In this document: piece by piece, positions 26,092 to 34,033 of the stretch
How positions within the stretch are numbered: position 1 is the first letter of the stretch
Layout of the letters: every line of letters starts with the position of its first letter
DNA from: Macrococcus carouselicus
Lineage (GTDB): Bacteria > Bacillota > Bacilli > Staphylococcales > Staphylococcaceae
Assembly (NCBI RefSeq): GCF_004359515.1
Contig: NZ_SCWD01000001.1
Coordinates: 1,054,001 to 1,118,000, forward strand
Direction: 5' to 3'
DNA: 64,000 nucleotides
Translations under genes and position numbers: made by a program
Notes under the pieces: generated by a model
Told to the model about the DNA's origin: nothing
What the model saw: the letters and a program-made list of their open reading frames with translations, nothing else
The model's database searches: none

Positions 26092-26805
26092 TTACAGAAT
26101 AGCAAGTCCACTTGATTGGATATCTTTAGCGAAGCCCTTGACTGTGTTTACTGATAATTCGTTGATGTCGCGTCCGATGTTCGGCAGCTTCTTCACGACG
26201 TCGCCCGGGCATGTGATGATATCACAGCCGATTTCGTCTGCCTGAATCACGTTGTAGAGTTCACGGCAGCTGGCCCATAATAACTTCACGCCTTCTTTGC
26301 TGTGGCACACGTCCACTGCTTCTCTCATCAGCGGCATCGGGTCAACACCTGTGTCAGCGATACGTCCTGCGAATACGGATACGTAAGTCGGCACGCCTTC
26401 TTTCACTGCGTCCACGATTTCTTTCACTTGTTCAATTGTATACACAGCTGTCACGTTCAACTGAACGTTTTCAGCTGATAGTTCCTTGATAAGCGGGATA
26501 AGTGATTCGCCTTTAGTATTCACTACCGGAATCTTGACGAAGACATTCTTGCCGTAGTTCATCAGAATTTCTGCTTCTTTACGCATCGTATCCATATCAT
26601 CTGCGAATACTTCGAATGAGATCGATGCGTCCGGTATCGCTTTAACCGCATCTTCAGCGAACTGCTTGTAGTCCTTGATGCCGGCTTTCGCCATCAGTGA
26701 AGGGTTCGTCGTGAAGCCGTCCACTTCTTTATTGTTATAAGCTGATTTCATCTGTTCGATATCTGCACCATCAGCAAATACTTCTACGTTTAAGTCTTTC
26801 ATCAT
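26092..26805 (-). CDS. tal: Transaldolase
   Basis: A 237-residue transaldolase of the short class: transfers dihydroxyacetone between sedoheptulose-7-P and glyceraldehyde-3-P in the pentose phosphate pathway. The Schiff-base lysine is in VFVKIPVVNTKG (about residue 90); VDGFTTNPSLMAKAG near 29 and NVTAVYTIEQ near 137 are also conserved. Ribosome site GGAGG 6 nt before ATG; a second ATG follows at once. In S. aureus tal lies in the same neighbourhood as crcB and sagB. Confidence 0.92.
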   Translation of the reverse strand: MMKDLNVEVFADGADIEQMKSAYNNKEVDGFTTNPSLMAKAGIKDYKQFAEDAVKAIPDASISFEVFADDMDTMRKEAEILMNYGKNVFVKIPVVNTKGESLIPLIKELSAENVQLNVTAVYTIEQVKEIVDAVKEGVPTYVSVFAGRIADTGVDPMPLMREAVDVCHSKEGVKLLWASCRELYNVIQADEIGCDIITCPGDVVKKLPNIGRDINELSVNTVKGFAKDIQSSGLAIL

Positions 26806-26918
26806 TTGTTTCCTCCTAAGTGAGTGATATTCAATCTCACTATATCGGTTAGCAAATACAAATACAAGTAAGATGCTGTGTGATAGAATAGCTTTATACT
26901 ATGACTCTGGAGGATTTC

Positions 26919-27212
26919 ATGAATCAATCACGTCGCTATTTCTTTATCTCAGTTATCCTTGTTGTTCTCAGCATGCTGCTCAGTGTGCGGAATCCGCTGC
27001 TCAGTCAGATGTTCGGTTCTGTGACTTCTATTATTCTGTTCTCAGGTCTTGTCAATGCTGTTCTCTTGATCATCAGCGTGCTGATGCTCGACCGCTCGAT
27101 GAACGATCGGGATGGTGAGTTTTATAGTGCAGCCAGACTGTGGCAGTTCGTCATCCTGGCCGTTATTATCTATCATCTGATTTCAGGTATGCGTTTATTC
27201 GGTATTCTTTAG
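26919..27212 (+). CDS. Small integral membrane protein
   Basis: A 97-residue protein with three hydrophobic helices (about 9-26, 37-57 and 77-97) and a short charged loop (DRSMNDRDGE). The ATG at 26919 is 5 nt from GGAGG; the upstream ATG at 26901 precedes that site. A small terminator separates it from crcB. Family not recognised. Confidence 0.65.
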   Translation: MNQSRRYFFISVILVVLSMLLSVRNPLLSQMFGSVTSIILFSGLVNAVLLIISVLMLDRSMNDRDGEFYSAARLWQFVILAVIIYHLISGMRLFGIL

Positions 27213-27238
27213 GATTGTACAGCGGTACAGTCTTTTTT
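27213..27238 (+). terminator. Terminator between membrane protein gene and crcB1
   Basis: TGTAC / GTACA stem with outer GA/TC pairs, AGCG loop, then TTTTTT. Only 42 bp separate the genes, so it may also attenuate read-through into crcB. No fluoride riboswitch pattern is visible here. Confidence 0.6.
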
Positions 27239-27254
27239 ATATGGAGGTTCTAGG

Positions 27255-27602
27255 ATGAAGTATTTATCTGTCTGTCTGTTTGCATTTATCGGTGGGATCC
27301 TGCGCTATAGCGTCAGTTTGATGACAGGCGATCTGTCATTCATCGGGACATTCGCAGTCAATCTGATCGGTGCTTTCGTGCTGGGTTTCTTATCTACGGT
27401 CAGTTTTAAGAATGCTGACCTGAAGGCAGGTCTGACATCGGGTCTTGTCGGCAGCTTCACGACTTTCTCGACGTTCAGCATGGACAGCATCCATCTGCTT
27501 GAGACGAGTCCGGTGGTCGGCGTCTCCTATATTGCCGGGACGATGATAGTCGGGCTTATGCTTAGCTACATGGGTATCCAGGCAGGTGAACGCTTATGCT
27601 GA
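27255..27602 (+). CDS. crcB1: Fluoride channel FluC/CrcB subunit 1
   Basis: A 115-residue four-helix membrane protein of the Fluc family that exports F- as a dual-topology dimer. Hallmarks: GGILRYSVS near residue 14 and GSFTTFSTFSMDS near 72. Paired with crcB2, which overlaps it by 7 bp; such pairs usually form a heterodimer with fixed opposite orientations (family knowledge). Confidence 0.93.
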   Translation: MKYLSVCLFAFIGGILRYSVSLMTGDLSFIGTFAVNLIGAFVLGFLSTVSFKNADLKAGLTSGLVGSFTTFSTFSMDSIHLLETSPVVGVSYIAGTMIVGLMLSYMGIQAGERLC

Positions 27603-27910
27603 TGGTGGGATTGGGTGCGATGATCGGTGCCTGCGTGCGGGTCTTCTTAAGTCAGTTCAACGGTAAGTTTCCATGGATGACGCTTCTGATCAACATGGCA
27701 GGCTCGTTCTTACTCGGCGTCTTCAGTCATCTTGAATCAGGCCTCCTCTTCTTCGGCACCGGCATGATGGGCGGCTTCACGACTTTTTCGACATTCGCAC
27801 TTGAGAGTGTGACGTTGTTCAGTCAGGATAAACGGATGTCGCTGCTCTATATCGCGCTGTCCATCGTCCTGCCGATACTCGCTTTTCTGACGGGTATGTT
27901 GATTTTGTAA
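27596..27910 (+). CDS. crcB2: Fluoride channel FluC/CrcB subunit 2
   Basis: A 104-residue paralogue of the preceding gene with GAMIGACVR near the N terminus, NMAGSFLLG and GGFTTFSTFALES. Its start codon lies in the last codons of crcB1 (overlap 7 bp), so it is translationally coupled, supporting a heterodimer. Confidence 0.93.
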   Translation: MLMVGLGAMIGACVRVFLSQFNGKFPWMTLLINMAGSFLLGVFSHLESGLLFFGTGMMGGFTTFSTFALESVTLFSQDKRMSLLYIALSIVLPILAFLTGMLIL

Positions 27911-27995
27911 AGTTTATTTGTTTTTTCTCATATGCCTTAATTTCAGAGTGCTTTTGCTTTATGATTAAGTAGTTATTAATCAGGAGGACTTATTT

Positions 27996-28049
27996 GTGAA
28001 AAGACTGAACCAGGCCGTGTCATCGGTACGGGAACGTCATGCAAGATGA
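27996..28049 (+). CDS. Possible 17-codon peptide or leader ORF
   Basis: A near-ideal AGGAGG site is followed 8 nt later by GTG opening MKRLNQAVSSVRERHAR then TGA. Past the stop the same frame runs on (VSLTKSATAKLKK) to a second TGA, so this may be the start of a broken gene, a leader peptide or a small RNA with an ORF. A 14-bp terminator closes the interval at 28153. Confidence 0.25.
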   Translation: MKRLNQAVSSVRERHAR

Positions 28050-28120
28050 GTTTCCTTGACGAAGTCAGCGACTGCTAAACTGAAGAAAGTCAGATGAACA
28101 CTGAAGAATTTGCACAAGAC

Positions 28121-28153
28121 AAACGCAGATAAACAATTTGTTTATCTGCGTTT
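28121..28153. terminator. Bidirectional terminator, 14-bp perfect stem
   Basis: AAACGCAGATAAAC / GTTTATCTGCGTTT with AATTT loop; T-run follows on the plus strand, and the FemABX stop lies 4 bp away on the minus strand. Confidence 0.88.
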
Positions 28154-28156
28154 TTA

Positions 28157-29392
28157 TTATTTTTTCATTTTATAAAGTCTATAGAACAACGGACGCAGCG
28201 GTTTTTCAAAATCTCCTACATATTCCTCAACTACCGCGTTGAAGCCTTTTTTAAATTTAAGGACCCCGTAATCTTCTGCATCTTCCGTGAACACACCACT
28301 CACGCCGTAAAAATTATAAGTCTTCAGATTTAAGGATTTCGCATATTTGATCATTTCCCACATCATATTGTAGGGACCCATAAACTGGTTATACTTCGGG
28401 TTGGAGCCGCTTGATAAATAGTAAAGCTCATGTTCATTATGGATATAAAGTGCGCTCGCAAGTTCCAGAATTTCGCCGTCTGTCTCTTTCAGCTGCTTAG
28501 CGTCGTCAATCTTCTTCTGAACTGAACTTACCGCTTTTTCCAGCTCCTGTGTCTTGTTCTTCAGTTTTCGGTAATCCGGGTTCTCAGCCAGTTTATCCCT
28601 GGACGCCTGAAGTTCCGCAGCCTTTACTCGATGCTCTTCTTCCAACCTTCCGATGTAATCGTTCAGGTCAATGTAGCTGAGTACGAGTCTGCACTGATCA
28701 CCGTAAGTCTTCTGCATTCTCACGAAATAATCGTAATCTCTGAAAGTGAAGCCATGTTTATCTTCAGCCATCTGAAATAATCTGAAGAACTTGTCGGTCT
28801 CTTCAATAGAAAGATCTCTCACTTTAACGCCCATCTCTTCTGTCTTCTTGATGTTTCTGCGGGTCTTATACTCCATTTCCTTCAGCAGCTGGTCCTCAGT
28901 TTTGCCGTCTATATGCAGTACTGACAGCCATCTCGCCTGTGAAGACATAGAATAACCGACCGTGAAACCTTTATGATGATAGCCCAGACGGTCCATCTGA
29001 GCGATCAAAGGCTCGAGATTATTTGATTGAATGACCTCGCCCTCATGATTACGGTAATTGACGATGATATGCGGATCGACTAAGACAAACAGACCTTTTC
29101 TTTTTCTCAGATAACGCGACAGCTCTGTGAAGAAGAAATCTACGAGCGCCCGATTATCATAATCCATGACAGGACCACGATGCGAATAGAAGTAATTGAA
29201 CATTTTGAATGCCCGTGCACTTGTCAGCAAGCAGGAGGCAATGACTCTGCCATTCTCTTTCACCCCTAATAAGTAGACAGGTTCGTGATGACTTCTCTTA
29301 TAGTTATAGTGAACACGTGATTGCGTATAGTGACTGAAATTTTCATTTACATGTTGCTCGAATTCCTCCGCTGTTAACTCACAGAATAACAT
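28157..29392 (-). CDS. FemABX-family aminoacyltransferase (FemB/FmhA-like)
   Basis: A 411-residue member of the Fem family, which adds amino acids from aminoacyl-tRNA to the lysine side chain of lipid II to build the interpeptide bridge. It has two GNAT-like domains and a coiled-coil arm (about 245-300: EEEHRVKAAELQASRDKLAE onward). The segments YSHRGPVMDY, SSQARWLSVL, KYNQFMGPYNMMWEMI and YNFYGVSGVFTEDAEDYGV match FemA/FemB rather than FemX. It stands alone, not in a femAB operon, so it is probably an FmhA-type or bridge-modifying paralogue (for example Ser insertion giving endopeptidase resistance); substrate not determinable. Confidence 0.88.
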   Translation of the reverse strand: MLFCELTAEEFEQHVNENFSHYTQSRVHYNYKRSHHEPVYLLGVKENGRVIASCLLTSARAFKMFNYFYSHRGPVMDYDNRALVDFFFTELSRYLRKRKGLFVLVDPHIIVNYRNHEGEVIQSNNLEPLIAQMDRLGYHHKGFTVGYSMSSQARWLSVLHIDGKTEDQLLKEMEYKTRRNIKKTEEMGVKVRDLSIEETDKFFRLFQMAEDKHGFTFRDYDYFVRMQKTYGDQCRLVLSYIDLNDYIGRLEEEHRVKAAELQASRDKLAENPDYRKLKNKTQELEKAVSSVQKKIDDAKQLKETDGEILELASALYIHNEHELYYLSSGSNPKYNQFMGPYNMMWEMIKYAKSLNLKTYNFYGVSGVFTEDAEDYGVLKFKKGFNAVVEEYVGDFEKPLRPLFYRLYKMKK

Positions 29393-29559
29393 TAACCCTA
29401 CCCCTTATCCCTTTATTTTACTTTCTATTATGCTTTTCCCTTTAATGCTAATACTTAATTGATATGATTGCAAACAGAATATCATTTGTCACGTGATACT
29501 GCGTCTAGAAGTCAGCGATAAGGGGTAGAGAATACAAATAAGCTGAAAGGATGAGTAAA

Positions 29560-29730
29560 ATGACTGAAGATCGCAAAGAACAGACATTACGTGAACTTGA
29601 TGAACATATCAAGACAGAAGGTATTGAGTATCAGGAGGGTTTCAAGCTGACGAAGCAAGCACCTGAAAATGTCGTGCAGGATGGTCAGGACAGCATCAAG
29701 CAGGAACCGCCTGTCGACGGCAATAAATAA
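29560..29730 (+). CDS. Small acidic hydrophilic protein
   Basis: A 56-residue protein, MTEDRKEQTLRELDEHIKTE at the start and a Gln/Glu/Pro-rich end (KQEPPVDGNK). No signal or hydrophobic stretch; probably soluble and partly disordered. AAAGGA 8 nt before ATG; an in-frame ATG at 29551 abuts that site. A 15-bp terminator directly follows the stop, supporting a real monocistronic gene. Family not recognised. Confidence 0.65.
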   Translation: MTEDRKEQTLRELDEHIKTEGIEYQEGFKLTKQAPENVVQDGQDSIKQEPPVDGNK

Positions 29731-29770
29731 ATCAAAAGCGAGATATCCATCAGGCTATCTCGCTTTTGAT
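29731..29770 (+). terminator. Terminator of the small acidic protein gene
   Basis: Perfect 15-bp stem (ATCAAAAGCGAGATA / TATCTCGCTTTTGAT) with 10-nt loop. Confidence 0.85.
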
Positions 29771-29870
29771 TTGTATCGCTGGAATCGAGCGTCACGCTAA
29801 CCGGGTTTCCTTGACGAAAGTCTTCTCAGAAATCAGTCCGGATTGTCTGCCATGACTTCCCCTTCCAAAT

Positions 29871-30710
29871 TTAGTGTCCGTTATATTCAGCCGGGTCCGG
29901 GCCGACGCGGCGGTCTTCGTTCAGCTGGTCGAGTTCGTAGTGGTCCTCTTGTGTGAGTTCGAAGTCATAGACGTCCAGATTTTCTTCAATACGGCTTGGC
30001 GTCACTGATTTCGGAATGATCACGACATCATTCTCGATGTTCCAGCGGACGATGATCTGTGCCGGTGACTTGCCATGTTTCTCTGCGATGTTCATCACGA
30101 CTTCGTTCGTCAGGATTTCACCGTTCATCAGAGGTGACCATGATTCTGCGATAATGAATTTATCTGCCATATAGTCACGCAGTTCTTTCTGATTCAGGTA
30201 AGGTGTGAATTCCACCTGGTTGATGACCGGCTTGACCGATGCCACCTGCAGCAGACGCTCGAAGTGCTGGATAGCGAAGTTACTGACCCCGATATTGCGG
30301 ACTTTGCCGTCATTGTATAACTTCTCTAAAGCCTGCCAGCTATCAAGATATAACTGTTCGTCCTGTCCTGGCCAGTGCAGCAGATATAAATCCACATAGT
30401 CAAGTCCAAGTCTGTCAAGCGATGCCTGGTATGCTTCAAGTGCTGAGTCATAGCCGAAATCGTCCAGCCAGAGTTTAGTCGTAATGAATAACTCACTGCG
30501 GTCGATGCCTGCCGCTTCTATCCCCTGACGAATCCCTTCACCGACTGACTGCTCGTTGTCATAGATACGCGCTGTATCGATGCTTCTGTATCCTGAGACA
30601 ATTGCATGTTTGACCGCCTGTACAAGTTCTTCTCCCTCAGGACATCTGAAAGTCCCTAAACCGACTTTCGGCATTGTATTACCATTATGAAATGTGACTT
30701 GCTGTTCCAT
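29871..30710 (-). CDS. Aldo/keto reductase
   Basis: A 279-residue NADPH-dependent aldo/keto reductase of the 2,5-diketogluconate/methylglyoxal reductase class. The tetrad is visible: Asp and Tyr in IDTARIYDNE (about 46-51), Lys in ITTKLW and His in LLHWPG (about 113); the cofactor loop IPKSVTPSRI is near 236. Physiological substrate unknown; detoxification of aldehydes is typical. Monocistronic. Ribosome site GGAG upstream of ATG. Confidence 0.92.
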   Translation of the reverse strand: MEQQVTFHNGNTMPKVGLGTFRCPEGEELVQAVKHAIVSGYRSIDTARIYDNEQSVGEGIRQGIEAAGIDRSELFITTKLWLDDFGYDSALEAYQASLDRLGLDYVDLYLLHWPGQDEQLYLDSWQALEKLYNDGKVRNIGVSNFAIQHFERLLQVASVKPVINQVEFTPYLNQKELRDYMADKFIIAESWSPLMNGEILTNEVVMNIAEKHGKSPAQIIVRWNIENDVVIIPKSVTPSRIEENLDVYDFELTQEDHYELDQLNEDRRVGPDPAEYNGH

Positions 30711-30790
30711 TTCTCATCACTCCTTCTGTTAGATAATTCAATTATACCCTTTCTGACGTTATATATGATTCCAATAAGGTCATTAAAAAA

Positions 30791-30813
30791 AGGAAGGTCC
30801 TCATGACCTTCCT
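30791..30813 (-). terminator. Terminator of the NERD-domain gene
   Basis: Perfect 9-bp stem AGGAAGGTC / GACCTTCCT, CTCAT loop, then TTTTTTTT on the minus strand. Confidence 0.88.
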
Positions 30814-30817
30814 CTTC

Positions 30818-31735
30818 TTATGGATTTAAATGTTCAATTTCATCCAGCATTGTCGCCAGCTCTTCCACTGAATACTGGAAGCGGCCATGGAACACGTATT
30901 TCTCGAAGAATGTTTCAAGTTCTTCTTCTCCGACGATCACTTTGACGTTCTTATCACGTGAGTAGTTATCCATTGTGCCGGCATCATGACCTTCTTTGTT
31001 GAAGTACATGATCGGTGTCACTGGATACTGCAGGTGCAGTTTCTCCTGCAGGAGCTCCGCACGACGTTTCAGATCCTCAATATTATGCTTCAGTGATCTG
31101 AAGTAGACAATATCGCGTTCTTCATCACGTTCCATTGCAATCGTCTGTTCGATATACTGATCGAGCGCCAGCAGGCTGAAGACATGTTCAAACATCGGGT
31201 CAACTGAGAACTGGGTCTGATCCACACCGTGGTAGATATGCCCTTTCCAGTAATGTGATTCAAGCAGATAGACACCTGTCCGTGTCATCACCAAATGCGC
31301 GAGACGTTCCGTGCGTTTCAGGTCACGGCCTGGCAGGAAGATGTTCGCTAACACATGCATATCCTCCGGACGGATGCGTTCATTGCGGACTAAGCGGTCT
31401 TTCAGCTGAATCAGCGTGAAGTCAGTCAGGTATTCCCCGCCGTCTTTTGACAATAGCTTCAGACTGTCAATCTGTGTGGAACGGTCTGCAATCTCATTAT
31501 TCAGGGCCTGACGTTCCTTGGAGAACTGTTCAGCCTGTGCGCGCCGTTCCTGCTCCGCCTTCTCTTCCAGCGTTGTCGTCAATGACTGACGGTCCGACTC
31601 ATGGCGCGCAAGCAGCTCTTCCTGTTCGCGTCTGCGCTTAGAAGCTGACAGCAGCCAGAGAATGAGAAACAGCAGTGCCAGTGCAGTTAAGGCAATCAAG
31701 CCGTAATGAAGTGGTGTGAGTTGTGAAAAATCCAT
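30818..31735 (-). CDS. Membrane-anchored NERD-domain protein
   Basis: A 305-residue protein: N-terminal membrane helix (YGLIALTALALLFLILWLL), a coiled-coil region (about 32-90, Glu/Arg/Gln-rich) and a NERD (nuclease-related) domain with DFTLIQ, LVMTRTGVYLLESHYWKG and a later PIMYFN. The typical ExK-like nuclease signature appears as LLESHYWKG. Function unknown; the domain resembles Holliday-junction/restriction-like nucleases. In staphylococci a similar gene lies beside metK. Confidence 0.72.
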   Translation of the reverse strand: MDFSQLTPLHYGLIALTALALLFLILWLLSASKRRREQEELLARHESDRQSLTTTLEEKAEQERRAQAEQFSKERQALNNEIADRSTQIDSLKLLSKDGGEYLTDFTLIQLKDRLVRNERIRPEDMHVLANIFLPGRDLKRTERLAHLVMTRTGVYLLESHYWKGHIYHGVDQTQFSVDPMFEHVFSLLALDQYIEQTIAMERDEERDIVYFRSLKHNIEDLKRRAELLQEKLHLQYPVTPIMYFNKEGHDAGTMDNYSRDKNVKVIVGEEELETFFEKYVFHGRFQYSVEELATMLDEIEHLNP

Positions 31736-31853
31736 ATGTATTCTCCTTCTTAAGTGTCTTATCCATATTATAAAGAAGTTTAGACGGAACTTCAGTAAAT
31801 TTTATAAATTTTGTTCTGTAATACCTTCTTAATAATGATTGACAAGCTTTTAA

Positions 31854-31878
31854 GTTTACTTTTACACGTCCAGGGAAT
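31854..31878 (+). promoter_or_regulatory. Candidate sigma-B promoter for the tandem lipoproteins
   Basis: GTTTAC, 13-bp spacer, GGGAAT; close to the sigma-B consensus GTTTAA-N(12-15)-GGGTAT and 48 bp before the first lipoprotein start. An alternative TTGACA (31839) has no good -10. Confidence 0.45.
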
Positions 31879-31926
31879 AAGTATTTTAACCTCATTCCGA
31901 GGAATTGAATGAAAGGAGTCAATTAT

Positions 31927-32121
31927 ATGACAAACTTCAAGAAATTCTTATTAACAGGTGCATTCGCTTCCGTATTATTACTGGGTGCATGCGATAATGC
32001 AGCAGAAGAGAACGCAGAGCAGACTGAAGATTCAGCTGAAGAAGTCGAAGATAACACTGAAAATGATTCAATAGAAGATTCAGCAGAATCAGTAGAAGAT
32101 GCAGCTGACGAACAGGAATAA
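31927..32121 (+). CDS. Small acidic lipoprotein, tandem copy 1
   Basis: A 64-residue lipoprotein: MTNFKKFLLTGAFASVLLLGAC with lipobox LGAC (Cys22), then a 42-residue tail almost wholly of Glu, Asp, Ser, Thr, Asn, Ala (motifs EDNTEND, IEDSAE). It will be a short, negatively charged, disordered surface tether. AAAGGAG 8 nt before ATG. A near copy follows 13 bp later. Possible roles in cation binding or stress are speculative. Confidence 0.75.
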   Translation: MTNFKKFLLTGAFASVLLLGACDNAAEENAEQTEDSAEEVEDNTENDSIEDSAESVEDAADEQE

Positions 32122-32134
32122 AAAGGAGCATAAT

Positions 32135-32329
32135 ATGACTCAATATAAAAAGTGTTTATTAACAGGTGCATTCGCTTCTACTTTACTCCTGGGTGCTTGT
32201 GATCACTCAGAACATGATGAGCCGAAATCAGCCGAAGAAGTTCAGAATAACACTGAAAGCGAATCAATCGAAGATTCAGCAGAAGAGGCACAGGAAAATA
32301 CAGAGGATGATTCCACTGAAGAAGAATAA
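32135..32329 (+). CDS. Small acidic lipoprotein, tandem copy 2
   Basis: Also 64 residues: MTQYKKCLLTGAFASTLLLGAC, then His/Asp-containing DHSEHDEP and an acidic tail with SIEDSAEEAQENTEDD. The signal-peptide DNA of the two copies is nearly identical while tails differ, showing recent tandem duplication. AAGGAG 6 nt before ATG. The HSEH segment in this copy only could bind metal (inference). Confidence 0.75.
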   Translation: MTQYKKCLLTGAFASTLLLGACDHSEHDEPKSAEEVQNNTESESIEDSAEEAQENTEDDSTEEE

Positions 32330-32415
32330 AAAAGAGGCGGGTCCTCCTTTTTGATTTGAGCTATGATCTGTGCCAGGTGTTTTGACCGGGCTTGATTTTT
32401 CTGATGAAACAAAAT

Positions 32416-32443
32416 AAGACAGGGAGCAGAAGCTCTCTGTCTT
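32416..32443 (-). terminator. Terminator of metK
   Basis: AAGACAGGGAGC / GCTCTCTGTCTT stem (one mismatch), AGAA loop, then TTATTTTGTTT on the minus strand. Confidence 0.8.
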
Positions 32444-32448
32444 GTTCT

Positions 32449-33642
32449 TTATTTATTAAGTGCCGCTTTGAGGGCGTCTGCTTTATCAACCTGTTCCCAA
32501 GGCAGCTGGACGTCTGTACGACCGAAGTGACCGTATGCCGCTGTCTGTTTGTAGATCGGACGACGCAGGTCAAGCATCTTGATGATACCTGCTGGACGTA
32601 AGTCGAATGTGTTACGGACTGCTTCCACAAGTTCTACTTCTGTGTAGTCGCTGGTACCGAACGTATCAACTGAGATGGATACCGGGTGCGCCACACCGAT
32701 TGCGTAGGCAAGCTGTACTTCTGCTTTATCAGCAAGACCCGCTGCTACGATGTTTTTCGCCACGTAACGTGCTGCATAAGCGCCTGAACGGTCAACTTTT
32801 GTCGCATCTTTACCCGAGAACGCACCACCACCGTGGCGTGCGTAGCCGCCGTAAGTGTCAACGATGATCTTACGACCTGTTAAGCCTGCATCACCTTGAG
32901 GTCCGCCGATTACGAAGCGGCCTGTCGGGTTGATGAAGTATTTTGTTTCGTCGTCAATCAGAATTTCAGGTACGACCGGTTTAATGACATGTTCTTTGAT
33001 GTCAGCCTGAATCTGCTCGAGTTCAATTTTCTCGTGGTGCTGAGATGAGATAACAATTGTGTCGACACGTTTAGGAATATTATTCTCATCATACTCAATC
33101 GTCACCTGCGTTTTACCATCAGGGCGTAAGTAGTCAAGTGTACCATTTTTACGAACTTCAGTCAGACGACGTGCAAGCTCATGTGCAAGTGAGATCGGCA
33201 GCGGCATAAGGCTTTCAGTTTCGTTACAAGCATAACCGAACATCAGTCCCTGGTCCCCTGCACCGATTGATTCGATATCAGAATCTGATAAGTCTTCACG
33301 GTCCTCAAGCGCACGGTCAACACCTTGCGCGATATCAGGTGACTGCTCGTCAATTGCTGTTAAGACTGCCATAGTCTGATAGTCATAACCGAATTTCGCA
33401 CGTGTATAGCCGATTTCCTTAACCGTCTCACGAACTACTTTAGGGATATCCACATAAGTAGAAGTCGTGATCTCCCCGGCGATTAACGCCATCCCTGTTG
33501 TGACAGATGTCTCACAGGCAACACGTGCTTTCGGGTCTCCTGTAAGAATTGCGTCTAAAATTGCGTCAGAGATCTGGTCTGCAATCTTATCCGGATGCCC
33601 TTCTGTTACTGATTCAGAGGTAAATAATTTACGATCTGCCAT
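32449..33642 (-). CDS. metK: S-adenosylmethionine synthase
   Basis: A 397-residue MetK that makes SAM from methionine and ATP. Conserved [20 protein letters not shown] near the N terminus (first catalytic motif), [12 protein letters not shown] (about 119-130) and [16 protein letters not shown] (about 270) are intact. Strongly biased codons as expected for a highly expressed gene. The leader carries a SAM-I riboswitch with its own terminator, so synthesis is shut down when SAM is plentiful. Divergent from pckA, an arrangement shared with staphylococci. Confidence 0.97.
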   Translation of the reverse strand: MADRKLFTSESVTEGHPDKIADQISDAILDAILTGDPKARVACETSVTTGMALIAGEITTSTYVDIPKVVRETVKEIGYTRAKFGYDYQTMAVLTAIDEQSPDIAQGVDRALEDREDLSDSDIESIGAGDQGLMFGYACNETESLMPLPISLAHELARRLTEVRKNGTLDYLRPDGKTQVTIEYDENNIPKRVDTIVISSQHHEKIELEQIQADIKEHVIKPVVPEILIDDETKYFINPTGRFVIGGPQGDAGLTGRKIIVDTYGGYARHGGGAFSGKDATKVDRSGAYAARYVAKNIVAAGLADKAEVQLAYAIGVAHPVSISVDTFGTSDYTEVELVEAVRNTFDLRPAGIIKMLDLRRPIYKQTAAYGHFGRTDVQLPWEQVDKADALKAALNK

Positions 33643-33689
33643 TGTTTATTCTCCTTTATTGATATGAAATTACGGTTCAATCCATAGAA

Positions 33690-33844
33690 AAAAGCCTTTC
33701 CCTGCAATTAAGAGAGAAAGGCTCGTTAAACCAAGTCCATTCACTCTTATCGTTCAGAATCACATCTGCAAACGGTTTGGCACCTTACTTAAAAGGTTGC
33801 TGGGCTTCAAAGGGTCCATGTCCCTCCACCACTCTGGATAAGAG
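33690..33844 (-). promoter_or_regulatory. SAM-I (S-box) riboswitch in the metK leader
   Basis: Reading the minus strand from 33844: CTCTTATCCAGAGTGGTGGA, then GGGACATGGACCC, GAAGCCCAGCAACC, AAGGTGCCAA, and closing GATAAGAG at about 33743, the S-box core order. The expression platform is a terminator at 33692-33723 (AGCCTTTCTCT / AGGGAAAGGCT then TTTTTT). SAM binding should favour termination. Confidence 0.95.
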
Positions 33845-33858
33845 AATCCGCAAGTAAG

Positions 33859-33887
33859 ATAATACTAAACTTTATGTAAGACGTCAA
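33859..33887 (-). promoter_or_regulatory. metK promoter
   Basis: -35 TTGACG (33882-33887), 17-bp spacer, -10 TATTAT (33859-33864), placing the transcript start just ahead of the riboswitch. Confidence 0.75.
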
Positions 33888-33972
33888 CATGTTGAACTTA
33901 AATATGATAAGAAAAATTTTTATGAATTTTCTAACATTATATATGTGTGATGGCATCTTATTTTCATTGTGC

Positions 33973-33998
33973 TATACTAGTTAGTGAAAATGCTTACA
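33973..33998 (+). promoter_or_regulatory. pckA promoter -10 and cre-like site
   Basis: TATACT at 33973-33978 with a weak -35, and TGAAAATGCTTACA at 33985-33998, one mismatch from the CcpA cre pattern, over the expected start site. Fits glucose repression of gluconeogenesis. Confidence 0.55.
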
Positions 33999-34033
33999 CA
34001 AGCATCAATCATCATTAAATGGGGGATTATTTC

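Noticed and set aside
27213-27254. Possible fluoride riboswitch before crcB1
   Set aside because: Only 42 bp are available and the conserved crcB-motif blocks are not present; only a small terminator is seen.
28050-28063. 14-bp sequence GTTTCCTTGACGAA repeated at 29805-29818
   Set aside because: A 14-mer is expected to recur several times by chance in 64 kb counting both strands; flanks do not align convincingly.
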